Assembly: GCF_050971785.1 (NCBI RefSeq)
Contig: NZ_JBPCCU010000012.1
Span: 1 to 64,000 of the forward strand
Direction of reading: 5' to 3'
DNA length: 64,000 bases
Origin: Actinomadura_E scrupuli
GTDB lineage: Bacteria > Actinomycetota > Actinomycetes > Streptosporangiales > Streptosporangiaceae
Under the pieces are notes generated by a model. That model did no database searches and was not told where the DNA came from. It saw only the letters and a list, made by a program, of their open reading frames with translations. The position numbers were made by a program, and so were the translations under genes. Of the stretch, positions 36,024 to 45,560 are shown piece after piece. Positions within the stretch are counted from its first letter, which is position 1. Each line of letters opens with the position of its first letter.

Positions 36024-37132
36024 CCGCGACCCCGTGGCTCGGCCTCGTCGTCAACCCGATCGCCGGTATGGGCGGCCGGGTGGGCCTGCACGGCACGGAC
36101 GGCTCCGCGTGGGAGGCCGCCCTGCGCCGGGGCGCGAGCGTCGTGGCGCCGCACCGGGCGCGCCGCGCGCTGGACCGCCTGCACCGGCTCGCGCCCGAGG
36201 TGCCGGTTCTCACGGTCGAGGGCCCGATGGGCTCCGACCACCTGACCGGCGACGGTTGGACCGTCCGGACGCTGCGAGGCCGTACCGGCGGCGGGCCCAC
36301 CACGGCGGCGGACACGCGCGAGGCGGTGCGGGCGATGGCGGAGTCCGGCGTCTCGCTGGTGCTGTTCGTCGGCGGCGACGGCACGGCCCGTGACGTGGTC
36401 GGCGTGGTGGGCACCTCCGTACCCGTCCTCGGCGTGCCGTCCGGGGTGAAGATGCACTCCGGCGTGTTCGCGACCGGGCCGGAGGCCGCCGGCGAGACCG
36501 TGGCCGCCTATGTCGCGGATCCCGCCCGGGCCGGCTGTGTCGACGCGGAGGTGGTCGATCTCGCCGACGGCGACGCACCCCGGATGTTCGGCGTCGCGAA
36601 AGTGCCCAACGCCAGGGGTTCCCTGCAGCGTGCCAAGGCGTTCAGCACCGGGACGGACGATGCCGACCTGGTCGCGCTGGGGCGCGAGGTCGCGGGCGAG
36701 ATGCCCGCCGACCGGCTCTACCTGCTCGGTCCCGGCACCACGGTGGCGCACGTCAACGCCGCGCTGGGGCTGCCCGCGTCACTGCTCGGCGTCGACGCCG
36801 TGCTGGGCGGGCGGCTGCTCGCCGCCGACGCGAGCGAGACCGAGTTGCTGTCGCTGCTCCGGCGGCACCGGCCGGCGACGCTGGTGCTCGGGGTCGTGGG
36901 CGGCCAGGGCTTCCTGCTCGGGCGGGGCAACCAGCAGATCAGCGCCGCCGTGCTCGACGCGGTCGGCACCGGCAACCTCGAGATCCTGGCCGCGCGCGGC
37001 AAGGTCGCCGCGCTCGACCCTCCGACGCTGCGGATCGACGTCGGTGACGAACAGGCGGCGACCCCGCTCACCGGCTACCGCAAGGTGCGCACCGGGCGGG
37101 GCAGGAGCACCGTCCTGCGGATCGTGGCCTGA
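36020..37132 (+). CDS. ATP-NAD kinase/AcoX-like protein
   Basis: 370 residues with GLVVNPIAGMGG at the N-terminus and LVLFVGGDGTARDVVGVVG (GGDGT is the NAD kinase/diacylglycerol kinase motif), then GVPSGVKMHSGVFA and a later helix-rich domain. This is the AcoX branch of the NAD kinase superfamily, known from acetoin clusters, with no proven substrate. Its place between an aminotransferase and GcvP-like genes is unusual. A role in phosphorylating a pathway intermediate is inference only. Confidence 0.82.
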   Translation: MTATPWLGLVVNPIAGMGGRVGLHGTDGSAWEAALRRGASVVAPHRARRALDRLHRLAPEVPVLTVEGPMGSDHLTGDGWTVRTLRGRTGGGPTTAADTREAVRAMAESGVSLVLFVGGDGTARDVVGVVGTSVPVLGVPSGVKMHSGVFATGPEAAGETVAAYVADPARAGCVDAEVVDLADGDAPRMFGVAKVPNARGSLQRAKAFSTGTDDADLVALGREVAGEMPADRLYLLGPGTTVAHVNAALGLPASLLGVDAVLGGRLLAADASETELLSLLRRHRPATLVLGVVGGQGFLLGRGNQQISAAVLDAVGTGNLEILAARGKVAALDPPTLRIDVGDEQAATPLTGYRKVRTGRGRSTVLRIVA

Positions 37133-37177
37133 CCCCGACGAGCAGCCCCAACGAGCATGTGCACAGAAGGGACCGTG

Positions 37178-38572
37178 ATGGCACATCCATACATGCCGAA
37201 CTCGACGCCGGAGGCGAAGAGCGCGATGATGCGGGCGATCAGCATCTCGGCCGTCGACGAGCTGTTCGAGCAGATCCCCGCCGAACACCTCACGGCGAAG
37301 CCGATCGCCCTCGACGCCGGGATCCAGGCCGAGTCGACGGTGCGCCGGCACGTACGGCGGCTGCTCGACCGCAACGACAGCTGCGCCGAGAACCTCAACT
37401 TCCTGGGCGCCGGGTGCTGGCAGCACTACGTGCCGGCCGTCTGCGACGAGATCGCCTCGCGCAGCGAGTTCCTGACCCCGGTCTGGGGCACCCCCTCGTC
37501 CGACCACGGCCGCAACCAGGCCTGGTTCGAGTACGCCTCGCAGCTCGGCGAACTGGTCGGCATGGACTTCGTCGGCCTGCCGGTCTACAGCTGGGGTGCG
37601 GCGGCCGGTCACGCCGTGCGGATGGCGGCACGTCTCACCGGCCGGCGTGAGGTGATCGTGCCGAGCACGCTCGACCCCGAGCGGCTCGCGGTCATCAGGA
37701 CCTACTGCGGCCCGGGCGAGGGCAACGACCCGATCACCGTGGTCGTCGTCCGGCACGACCCCGCCACCGGCCGCGTGGACCTGGCCGACCTCGCCGCGAA
37801 GGTGAACGACGCGACCGCGGCCGTCTACCTGGAGACCCCCAACTTCCTGGGCGTCATCGAGGCCGACGCCGCCGCCGTGGCGCGGCTCGCCCGCGAACGC
37901 GGCGCCGAGACGATCGTCGGAGTCGACCCGATCTCGCTGGGTGTGCTCATGCCGCCGCCGGAGTACGGCGCCGACATCGTCGTGGGCACCACCCAGCCCC
38001 TCGGCGTCCACCTCAACGCCGGCGGCGGCGTCGGCGGCTTCATCGCCACCCGCGACGACGAGCGCTACGCCCGCGAGTACCCGACCCTGCAGGTCAGCCT
38101 GTGCGACACGATCGTCCCCGGGGAGCGCGCGTTCGGCATGACGCTGTTCCACCAGTCCTCGTACGGGTCGCGGGAGGACGGCAACGACTGGACCGGCAAC
38201 TCGGTCTACCTCTGGGCGGTGGTGAACGCCGTGTACATGGCCCTGATGGGACCGCGGGGGTTCGCCGACCTCGGGGAGACCATCGTGCGCAACAGCGCGT
38301 ACGCGGCCCGGCGCGTCGGGGAGATACCGGGAGTCCGGATCCTCTGGACCTCGGGGTTCTTCAAGGAGTTCGTCGTGGACTTCAACGGCACCGGCCGGTC
38401 CGTCGCGGCGATCAACGACGTGCTGCGCGGCCGGGGCGTCTTCGGCGGCAAGGACCTCTCGGCGGACTTCCCCGAGCTCGGCCAGGCGGCGCTCTACTGC
38501 GTCACCGAGATCCACACGGCAGACGACATCACCGCGCTGGTCAGCGCCCTGCACGAGGCGGTCACGGCATGA
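37178..38572 (+). CDS. gcvPA: Glycine dehydrogenase subunit 1-like (GcvPA family)
   Basis: 464 residues of the N-terminal half of the glycine cleavage P-protein: NFLGAGCWQHYVPAVCDEI and EFLTPVWGTPSSDHGRNQA fit GcvPA, with a later GVDPISLGVLMPP. In classical systems GcvPA and GcvPB form a PLP enzyme that decarboxylates glycine and loads the product onto lipoylated GcvH. No GcvH, GcvT or lipoamide dehydrogenase is in this window, so another amino acid or acceptor is possible. Start at 37178 has GAAGGG 7 nt upstream; 4-nt overlap with the next gene. Confidence 0.85.
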   Translation: MAHPYMPNSTPEAKSAMMRAISISAVDELFEQIPAEHLTAKPIALDAGIQAESTVRRHVRRLLDRNDSCAENLNFLGAGCWQHYVPAVCDEIASRSEFLTPVWGTPSSDHGRNQAWFEYASQLGELVGMDFVGLPVYSWGAAAGHAVRMAARLTGRREVIVPSTLDPERLAVIRTYCGPGEGNDPITVVVVRHDPATGRVDLADLAAKVNDATAAVYLETPNFLGVIEADAAAVARLARERGAETIVGVDPISLGVLMPPPEYGADIVVGTTQPLGVHLNAGGGVGGFIATRDDERYAREYPTLQVSLCDTIVPGERAFGMTLFHQSSYGSREDGNDWTGNSVYLWAVVNAVYMALMGPRGFADLGETIVRNSAYAARRVGEIPGVRILWTSGFFKEFVVDFNGTGRSVAAINDVLRGRGVFGGKDLSADFPELGQAALYCVTEIHTADDITALVSALHEAVTA

Positions 38573-40134
38573 ACGAGACGAACGGGACGAACGGCATCAC
38601 GCGTCGCTACCACGCCGCGGTCTGGGACGAGCCACTGATCATGGAGCAGGGGGCGACCGGCCGCCGCGGCACCGTACCGCCCCGTCCCATCGAGGGCACC
38701 GGCGTGGAGGACCTGCTGCCGCCCGGCATGCGCCGCGCGACGCCGCCGGCACTCCCGGAGGCGTCCGAACCCGACGTGCTGCGGCACTACCTGCGCCTGT
38801 CGCAGCAGACGATGGGCATGATCGGGATCAGCCTCTTCGGCACGTGCACGATGAAGTACAACCCCCGGGTCAACGAGCTGCTCGCCGCCCGTGACCAGGT
38901 CGCCGAGGTCCACCCGCACCAGGACGACAGCAGCGTGCAGGGGCTGCTCGAGATCGTCCACCGGTTCGACCTGATGCTGCGCGAGCTCTCCGGGATGGGC
39001 CGGTTCGTCTTCCAGGCCGGTGGCGGGGCCGCTGCCGCCTACCTGCATGCGTGCGTCACGCGCGCCTACCACGAGTCACGCGGTGAGCTCGGACAGCGGC
39101 GCGACATCATCACCACCGCGCAGGCCCACCCCTGCAATCCGGCGACCGCCGCGGCGGCCGGATTCAACGTCATCACGCTGCCCGTCGAACGAGACGGTTA
39201 CCCCTCGCTCGACGCGCTGCGGGCCGTGGTGAGCGACCGTACGGCCTCGTTGATGATCAACAACCCGGATGACATGGGCATCTACAACCCGCACATCAAG
39301 CAGTGGGTCGACGTCGTGCACGAGGCCGGTGGCCTGTGCTTCTACGACCACGCCAACTTCAACGGGGTGATGGGGCGCGTCCGGGCGGCGGAGCTGGGCT
39401 TCGACGCGTGCATGTTCATGCTGCACAAGACGTTCGGCGTCCCCAAGGGCGGCGGCGGCCCGGCCGTCGGCGCCTACGGCTGCAGCCCCGAGCTCGAACG
39501 CTTCCTGCCGGGCCCGCTGGTGTTCCAGACCGACTCCGGCTACGAGCGGCGCGAGAACGAGTCGGGCATCGGCCGCGTGCGCGAGTTCCTCGGCAACCTG
39601 CCCCAGGTCGTGAAGGCATACTCGTGGCTGCTGGCGATGGGGGCCGACGGCATCCGGGAGGCGGCCGACCTCTCGGTGCTGGCCAATAACTACATGGAGT
39701 CGCGGCTGCTCGAGATCCCCGGCGTCACCAAGTCCTTCGACCACCTGACCCTGCGGCGGCTGGAGATGACCCGGTTCAGCCTCGGCGAGTACACCGAGCA
39801 GACCGGCGTCACCGCCACCGACATCCAGAACCGCATGACCGACTTCGGTGTCGACGCGTTCTGGCTCAGCCACGAGCCGTGGATCGTGCCGGAACCGTTC
39901 ACGCCCGAGGCCGGCGAGGGATGGTCGCTGGAGGACATCGACTACTGGATCGACGTGCTTGCGCACGTGATGGAGGAAGGGCGCAACGACCCCGCGATGG
40001 TCAAGTCGGCGCCGCACAACCAGGTCGTGGCGCAGATCGACGGATCGTCGCTGGACGACCCGTCCCGCTGGGCCACGACGTGGCGCGCCTACCGGCGCAA
40101 GAACGCAGACCGGGCCGCCGGGGTCGCGCCGTGA
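38569..40134 (+). CDS. gcvPB: Glycine dehydrogenase subunit 2-like (GcvPB family)
   Basis: 521 residues of the C-terminal P-protein half. GTCTMKYNPRVNE and HPHQDDSSVQGLLEI match GcvPB, and PLP Lys287 lies in MLHKTFGVPKGGGGP. The start at 38569 overlaps the GcvPA stop (ATGA), so the subunits are made together. The N-terminal 65 residues are less conserved. It forms a decarboxylase-type PLP enzyme with its partner; whether glycine is the real substrate is open because the other glycine-cleavage genes are missing. Confidence 0.87.
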   Translation: MNETNGTNGITRRYHAAVWDEPLIMEQGATGRRGTVPPRPIEGTGVEDLLPPGMRRATPPALPEASEPDVLRHYLRLSQQTMGMIGISLFGTCTMKYNPRVNELLAARDQVAEVHPHQDDSSVQGLLEIVHRFDLMLRELSGMGRFVFQAGGGAAAAYLHACVTRAYHESRGELGQRRDIITTAQAHPCNPATAAAAGFNVITLPVERDGYPSLDALRAVVSDRTASLMINNPDDMGIYNPHIKQWVDVVHEAGGLCFYDHANFNGVMGRVRAAELGFDACMFMLHKTFGVPKGGGGPAVGAYGCSPELERFLPGPLVFQTDSGYERRENESGIGRVREFLGNLPQVVKAYSWLLAMGADGIREAADLSVLANNYMESRLLEIPGVTKSFDHLTLRRLEMTRFSLGEYTEQTGVTATDIQNRMTDFGVDAFWLSHEPWIVPEPFTPEAGEGWSLEDIDYWIDVLAHVMEEGRNDPAMVKSAPHNQVVAQIDGSSLDDPSRWATTWRAYRRKNADRAAGVAP

Positions 40135-41102
40135 GCGAGCAGCCGCCGCCCGCGCCGGCCATCGGGATCGTCGGCGCGGGCAGCATCGGCGCGGCGTGGG
40201 CGATCGTGTTCGCGCGGGCCGGTCACCCGGTCAGGCTGTACGACGCCGACCCCGATCGGGCCGCGACGGCGCTCTCCGAGATCGAGGGCCGGCTGGGCGA
40301 GCTCGACGGTTTCGGCCTCGTCGGGGCCGAGGTCGCCGCCGTGCTCGGTCTGGTGACCGTCGCGGGCGACCTCGGCGAGGCGCTCGACGGGGTGGTGTAC
40401 GTCCAGGAATGCGTGGTCGAGTCGCTCGCGGTCAAGCGGGAGCTGTTCGCCGAGCTCGACCGGCGCACCGGCCCCGAGGTGGTGCTGGCCAGCTCCACGT
40501 CGATGATCCCCTGTTCCCGGTTCGCGGAGGGGCTCGCCGGGCGGGCGCGGTGCCTCGTCGTACATCCCGGCAATCCGCCGTACCTCCTGCCGATCGCGGA
40601 ACTCGCTCCCGCGCCGTTCACCGACCCGGAGACGGTCCGCCGCGCGCGGGAGCTGCTGTCCGCCGCGGGCATGGTGCCCGTGCTGGTGGGCAAGGAGAAC
40701 GAGGGCTTCGTCTTCAACCGCCTGCAGGGCGCGCTGTTGCGCGAGGCCTACTGCCTCGTCCGGGACGGCATCGCCACACCCGCCGACATCGACCGCGTCG
40801 TCAGCTCCGGGCTGGGCCGGCGCTGGTCGGTCCTCGGGCCGTTCGCGACCGCGGAGCTGAACACGCGGGGCGGCATCGAGCGGCACGCCGAGCTGCTCGG
40901 CCCCGCGTACGCCCGCATGGGAGCGGAACGGGGACAGCACGATCCGTGGACGCCCGGCCTGGTGGCCCAGGTGGCGTCGAGCGTGCACGAGATCCTGCCG
41001 AGCCGGGAGTGGGCCGCGCATGTGAGCCGCCGCGACCGCGCGCTCATGCGGCTCGAGCAGGCCCGGCGTGAGGACCCCGGCCTGTTCGACGGCTTCGCGT
41101 GA
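40131..41102 (+). CDS. 3-Hydroxyacyl-CoA dehydrogenase-like NAD-dependent dehydrogenase
   Basis: 323 residues from an overlapping GTG. Rossmann motif GIVGAGSIGAAWAIVFARAG, the acid of VRLYDADP, catalytic-region VHPGNPPYLLPIAE (His-Pro in place of the usual HFFNP), and the C-terminal helix domain with FVFNRLQGALLREAY. The HPxNPP variant is seen in L-gulonate and carnitine dehydrogenases, which oxidise hydroxy acids without CoA. Likely oxidises a beta-hydroxy acid. Last gene of the unit. Confidence 0.87.
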   Translation: MSEQPPPAPAIGIVGAGSIGAAWAIVFARAGHPVRLYDADPDRAATALSEIEGRLGELDGFGLVGAEVAAVLGLVTVAGDLGEALDGVVYVQECVVESLAVKRELFAELDRRTGPEVVLASSTSMIPCSRFAEGLAGRARCLVVHPGNPPYLLPIAELAPAPFTDPETVRRARELLSAAGMVPVLVGKENEGFVFNRLQGALLREAYCLVRDGIATPADIDRVVSSGLGRRWSVLGPFATAELNTRGGIERHAELLGPAYARMGAERGQHDPWTPGLVAQVASSVHEILPSREWAAHVSRRDRALMRLEQARREDPGLFDGFA

Positions 41103-41170
41103 GCCGTCACCCCCGGCCAGGATGTCATGCCTTCCCTGTACGGGCCGTACCCGCTGTGGACGACGACCGG

Positions 41171-42058
41171 TCAGGCGAGCGAGTCGCCCCGCAGGATCGA
41201 CACGGCGCGCACCGTCGTGTAGCCGCGCCATTCGAGTGCGGCCGCGGGTGAGTAGCTGGCGAAGTCGACGGACCAGCCGCCGTCGTCCTGCTGCCGGCCG
41301 GCCAGCCGCCGCAGCTCGGCGGAGATCGCCTCCGGGGTGAAGAACGCCCGCACCGGGCGGTCGGGGGCGGGTGCGAAGTCGAGCGGGCGCATCATCTCGT
41401 CCTCCAGCCCGCCTTGTACGTGCATCAGCCCGCCGGCCGGAATGTACGCGCCCAGGTGATCGAGGAGGCGGGACGCCTCGGGGTGGGTGTCGTGCGCCGC
41501 GTCCAGGAACCGCATCGCGAAGGCCAGGACGAGCGCGTGTGGGACCTCGTCGATCGCCTCGATGGCGGCCAGGCAGTACCGGGTGGCCTGGGCGAGCCAG
41601 GGGTGCGCGGCGACGGCGGGGTCGCGGGCGGCGACCCGGTGGGCGTTGGCCGCCACGATGGCGGTGATCTGCAGCGAGGACGCCGTGGGGTCGGCCTGCG
41701 CCCAGAACGGCGCGCAACCGGCCGGGCCGCCTACCGGGAGCGCGAACGGAAGGCCGCCGTCCGGCAGTGACACCGACGACAGCCAGTCACAGAGCCCTAC
41801 GGCCTGCGGGGCCGTGGCGGGGCCGATCTCCTCGAAGACCTCGAACGCGTGCAGCGCCGCCCCGGGCTGGCTGCCCGGCGACCGCAGGTCGGGCTCGAGC
41901 CCCCAGCCGTAGCCGCCGTCGGCGTTCCGGTAGCCGTCGAGGGCTGCCAGTACGGCAGCGGGGTCGCACTCCCCCAGGAGCGCCTGGAAGCGCCGCCGGT
42001 CGAGCACCCGGGCGTGAGTGGCCATGAAGGCCGCGGCCGCGGCCAGATCGATGTCCAT
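41171..42058 (-). CDS. Prenyltransferase/squalene-cyclase-fold protein
   Basis: 295 residues with alpha/alpha barrel repeats of the terpene cyclase/prenyltransferase type: YRNADGGYGWGLEPD, DGGLPFALP, and DDGGWSVDFASYSP near the C-terminus. The DXDD catalytic motif of squalene cyclases is not visible, so it is probably not a cyclase. Function unknown; such small proteins are common in actinomycetes as hypotheticals. Convergent with the dehydrogenase gene. Confidence 0.75.
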   Translation of the reverse strand: MDIDLAAAAAFMATHARVLDRRRFQALLGECDPAAVLAALDGYRNADGGYGWGLEPDLRSPGSQPGAALHAFEVFEEIGPATAPQAVGLCDWLSSVSLPDGGLPFALPVGGPAGCAPFWAQADPTASSLQITAIVAANAHRVAARDPAVAAHPWLAQATRYCLAAIEAIDEVPHALVLAFAMRFLDAAHDTHPEASRLLDHLGAYIPAGGLMHVQGGLEDEMMRPLDFAPAPDRPVRAFFTPEAISAELRRLAGRQQDDGGWSVDFASYSPAAALEWRGYTTVRAVSILRGDSLA

Positions 42059-42115
42059 CCGTCAAGTGTGGGCCTGGCGGCGGCGGCCGTCTTGGAGGTT
42101 TCGGCCATGGCCGTC

Positions 42116-44332
42116 TCATGGCGCGGTCGGGGACGCCTTGGACTGGGGTGCGACGTCCGCCTCGGAGCCGGGTGGGGTGCTCACCTCCGGGTCGGGCTTG
42201 GAGGTGGGCGGCTCCGGGTCGGGCTTCGACCCGGCCGGTTCCGGATCGGGCTTGGACGTGGACGGCACCGGCTTGGGCTTGGACGGCTGCGGAACGGGCC
42301 CGGACGTGGACGGCCCGGTGGACGGCTGCGGGTCGGACGAGGGCGGCTCGGACACGCCGAGGACCGGCTTGGTCACCGCCGGCTCCGGGGTGGCCGACGT
42401 CGCCACCTCCGTGTTCTCACCTGTTCCGGTCCCGGTCCCGGTCAGCGTGATCCGCACCGCCTGGCCGCCGGTGTCACTGGGGATGAGCATGGTCGCGGAC
42501 TGCGGCCCGGCGTCGCTCGGGGTGAAGCTCACGGTGAAGGAGCACTGGTCGGTGCCGGCCGGCGGGGGGCAGTCCGACAGCGCCGCGGTGAACTGACCGC
42601 TCTCGTCCACCACCCGCATCTGTTCCACCGCGTCGCACGATCGCCACGGGTAGGTGAAGCTCATCTGCTTGGTGGTGTTCACCGGCACCTCACCGATGTC
42701 CCGGGCCGAGGTGTACGGGAAGCAGTCGGTGGATTCCGCGACACCGGTGAGGTCGATGGTCACCGCGTCGGCACCGGTCTTGTCCGGGATGACCAGCGTC
42801 GCCTGGTGCGTGCCCGAGGAGGTGGGGGCGAAGGTCACCTGGATCCGGCACGTGCCCGTACCGGACGCGGGCGGGCAGGCGGTCAGCTGCCGGCTGAACG
42901 CGGGATCGCCCCGGAGGGTGATGCCAGCCGCGCTGTAGCAGGGGTTCCACGGGAAGGAGAAGGACTCGGTCGCCGTCTGCTTCACCTGGAGGGAACCGAA
43001 GGAGCCCGCCGGCGGCGTCAGCCGGGGACAGGCCTGGACCACCGGCGGGGTGGTCCCGTTCGTGGCCGGCGGTCCCGTGGTCGGGTTCCCGGCCGGTACG
43101 ACGTCGCTCGGCGACGGCGCCGGCTGGGACGGAGACGGAGACGGCTCGGTCGGCGTCACGGCCGGGGTCGCGGTAGGCGTCACGGCCGGGGTCGGGGAAT
43201 CGGCCGGGGACGCCGTCGCGGTCGGAGCCGGGGTCGGGACCGACGGGGAGGCGGACGCTCCCGGCCTGGTGAGGGCGATCGGCCTGCTCTGCTTGGTGAG
43301 CACCAGGGCCACCGCGGCGATGGCGACGACCGCGACGGCGGCCACGGCGGCGGTGGCCAGGAGCCGGGGACGGCCGAGCCGGACGGCCTCACGGCTGACC
43401 GTGCCCACAGTGCCCATCACGCTCTCGCCGAGCGTCGATCCGGCGATGGTCGTACCGGCCGCGCCGGTGGCCGCTGCCTGCGGGAACAGTGCCGCCAGGG
43501 CCGCGGCGCCGGCGCCGAGCAGGATGAGGCCGCGGCGCTCCCAGTCCTCGCCGTAGGCCTCGACCGCGGCGGCTTCCAGCTCGACCAGGAACTCCGCCGC
43601 TCCGGGCGGGCGCTGCACCGCCTCCTTGGCCATGCCGTGCGCGACGAGCATCCGCAACGGCTCGGGCACCTGGACCACCGGCGGGGCGGCGGTGGTGTGC
43701 TGGACCATCAGCGCCATCTGGTTGTCGCCCGCGTACGGCGGATGCCCCGTCACGCACTCGAAGAACACACAGGTGGCCGCGTACACGTCGGTCGCGGGAG
43801 TGGCCGGTTCGCCGCTCCACTGCTCCGGTGCCATGTACGCCGGCGTACCGGTCAGCGACCGCTCCCCGGACGGCGTGGCGATCCCGAAGTCGATCAGCTT
43901 GCTGACGCCGTCGGCCTGAACGATCACATTGGCGGGCTTGTAGTCGCGGTGCACCACGCCCACCGCGTGCGCCGCACCCAGCCCGAGCAGGGACCCCTTC
44001 AGCACGAGCAGAGCGGCTTCCGGCTCCAGCGCACCGTACTCGCGCAGCAGTTTGTCCAGGGAGACGCCCTCGACGGCCTCCATGACGATCGCCACGCCGC
44101 TGGGGCCTTCCACCAGTCCGTGCAGGCGGGCGACGTGCCGGTTGTCCACCGACGACAGAATCTGCGCCTCACGCTGGGAGGGAATGCGAGTGTCCCCCTG
44201 GCCCGTGTCGAACACGTACTTGATCGCCACGAACGGGCCCGACTCTCCGCGCCGGGCCAGCACCACGCGTCCCTGTGCTCCTGAACCGAGCTCCCCGATC
44301 TCAGAAAACCCGTCCAACCGCCAGGTACTCAT
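42116..44332 (-). CDS. Transmembrane Ser/Thr protein kinase with extracytoplasmic repeat domains
   Basis: 738 residues. Cytoplasmic kinase domain (about 8-255): glycine loop GELGSGAQGRV, Lys38, catalytic Asp130 in HRDYKPAN (usual form HRDLKPxN) and DFG at 148. Two hydrophobic stretches follow (about 268-284 and the transmembrane helix at 325-346). The outside part has a Pro/Thr/Ser-rich linker, two related beta-domains (about 425-520 and 525-625, each with paired Cys and a CPP motif, like ASH/SPD-2/hydin repeats), and a Pro/Lys/Glu-rich tail of the type SKPDPEPPTSKPD. It probably senses an outside signal and phosphorylates Ser/Thr targets. Confidence 0.88.
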   Translation of the reverse strand: MSTWRLDGFSEIGELGSGAQGRVVLARRGESGPFVAIKYVFDTGQGDTRIPSQREAQILSSVDNRHVARLHGLVEGPSGVAIVMEAVEGVSLDKLLREYGALEPEAALLVLKGSLLGLGAAHAVGVVHRDYKPANVIVQADGVSKLIDFGIATPSGERSLTGTPAYMAPEQWSGEPATPATDVYAATCVFFECVTGHPPYAGDNQMALMVQHTTAAPPVVQVPEPLRMLVAHGMAKEAVQRPPGAAEFLVELEAAAVEAYGEDWERRGLILLGAGAAALAALFPQAAATGAAGTTIAGSTLGESVMGTVGTVSREAVRLGRPRLLATAAVAAVAVVAIAAVALVLTKQSRPIALTRPGASASPSVPTPAPTATASPADSPTPAVTPTATPAVTPTEPSPSPSQPAPSPSDVVPAGNPTTGPPATNGTTPPVVQACPRLTPPAGSFGSLQVKQTATESFSFPWNPCYSAAGITLRGDPAFSRQLTACPPASGTGTCRIQVTFAPTSSGTHQATLVIPDKTGADAVTIDLTGVAESTDCFPYTSARDIGEVPVNTTKQMSFTYPWRSCDAVEQMRVVDESGQFTAALSDCPPPAGTDQCSFTVSFTPSDAGPQSATMLIPSDTGGQAVRITLTGTGTGTGENTEVATSATPEPAVTKPVLGVSEPPSSDPQPSTGPSTSGPVPQPSKPKPVPSTSKPDPEPAGSKPDPEPPTSKPDPEVSTPPGSEADVAPQSKASPTAP

Positions 44333-44794
44333 TTGTATCCCCCAGGAAAGCTGCAGATAATGATCGATTTCAGGGCCGGGTCCCCGCGACCAAGATCTCG
44401 AATACCGCCCGATCTAGAACGTCATTTCCATTACCAACTACACCAACGCTGAGCATAGCTAGTAGAACCCATCAAATACCTCTCTGCAACCCTTAGCCAT
44501 AAGGGTATTAATACGCACACAGTTTCGGACACAAAGGACGGACAGGAACGATGCCATGTCGAGTACGACCTGGTCTGTCCTGGCGAGCCGTTGACGTCCG
44601 GTAGCAGGGGAATGTCCGTTGAGGGTGGTCCCATGCCCTTCTCGGGGTCTTCGACCTGCCGAGCGGGTGCTGCGCCGTGGATTCAGCAGCCGGACTCCGC
44701 GAAGCACCTGCCCTCCGCGACGGCTCGCCACTATTCGCCTTGCGAAGATCCGTGGACGTCAGTTGGATCAACGGCGGCTTTCAACCTGCTTCTG
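44333..44794. other. Intergenic, no gene supported
   Basis: The 462 bases hold the kinase promoter side and several open frames without ribosome sites or motifs. Part of 44390-44530 is A+T-richer than the surroundings, consistent with promoter DNA. I see no RNA gene. Confidence 0.5.
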
Positions 44795-45355
44795 TCACAG
44801 GAACAGCGCGGAGAGGCGGGGAAGGCGCTCCCGAGTCCGCTCCTCCGAGGTCCAGTGCTCACCCGACGGTTGCCGGGGCGGGCGCGGCCCGCTCAGTGCC
44901 GCGTCGAAGGAGCCGGTCTCGCCGAGTTTCCGGGCGTAGGCGTTGCGCGGTGCGTAGTTCATGGCCTCACAACCGATCCAGCCGCCCTCGTCACCGGCCA
45001 TCCTGATCACCACGGGCAGCCCGGCCAGCGAGTCGGGATCGGCCACCGCCCACTCGAACGTCGTACGCCCCTGAAGGATCAGACCGGCACGAAAGTCCAT
45101 GAAGCCATCGTCGCCGCAACCGCCCTCGATCAGCTCGGCCGCCGTCCACAGCGGATACCGATAGGCCGAGCCCGACACCTCGCCGAACCGACGCTTGAAG
45201 GCGATGATCTGCTCAGGCTCCAGCGCGACGAGCAACTCGGTCAGGGCATTCACCAGTGGGTCGTCCGGCGAGTCCCGGTCGTCGGCGCGCTCCCCCACCT
45301 GAGCCCGGGCCCGCTCGATCAAGCCCCACCACGTGTCGACGTCCACCTCGGCCAC
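44795..45355 (-). CDS. DUF4240 domain protein
   Basis: 186 residues. DUF4240 pattern: DTWWGLIERARAQ at the start, LEPEQIIAFKRRFGE, then YPLWTAAELIEGGCGDDGFM and ADPDSLAGLP. These cytoplasmic proteins have unknown function and are widespread in actinomycetes. No operon partner. Confidence 0.82.
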   Translation of the reverse strand: MAEVDVDTWWGLIERARAQVGERADDRDSPDDPLVNALTELLVALEPEQIIAFKRRFGEVSGSAYRYPLWTAAELIEGGCGDDGFMDFRAGLILQGRTTFEWAVADPDSLAGLPVVIRMAGDEGGWIGCEAMNYAPRNAYARKLGETGSFDAALSGPRPPRQPSGEHWTSEERTRERLPRLSALFL

Positions 45356-45560
45356 CCCCAGTAAAGACGCGTACGGCGGTCACCAGCTGCCTGCAGCCGG
45401 ACCGTTGTCCCGAGTAGATTGCCCTGTCGATCCAGGCCTGTGGCAAATCGTCGACCGATGCCCGAAAAGGCCATCCCCCTACGGCTGGGTCAGCGCAGCC
45501 GGTCCGGTGAGCCGAACCGGCCGGGCAGGGGACTGTCCGCGCGTTCTGGATGGATCACTT

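Noticed and set aside
37133..37177. Glycine riboswitch before the GcvP-like genes
   Set aside because: Only 45 bp separate the genes, too short for the aptamer, and no conserved core is seen.
41849..44284. Long plus-strand ORF of about 800 codons
   Set aside because: Gly/Arg/His-rich shadow opposite the kinase and prenyltransferase-like genes; the kinase motifs are on the minus strand.
44390..44780. Transposase remnant
   Set aside because: Frames on the minus strand (RQRLARTDQVVLDMASFL type) match no transposase motif that I can recognise.
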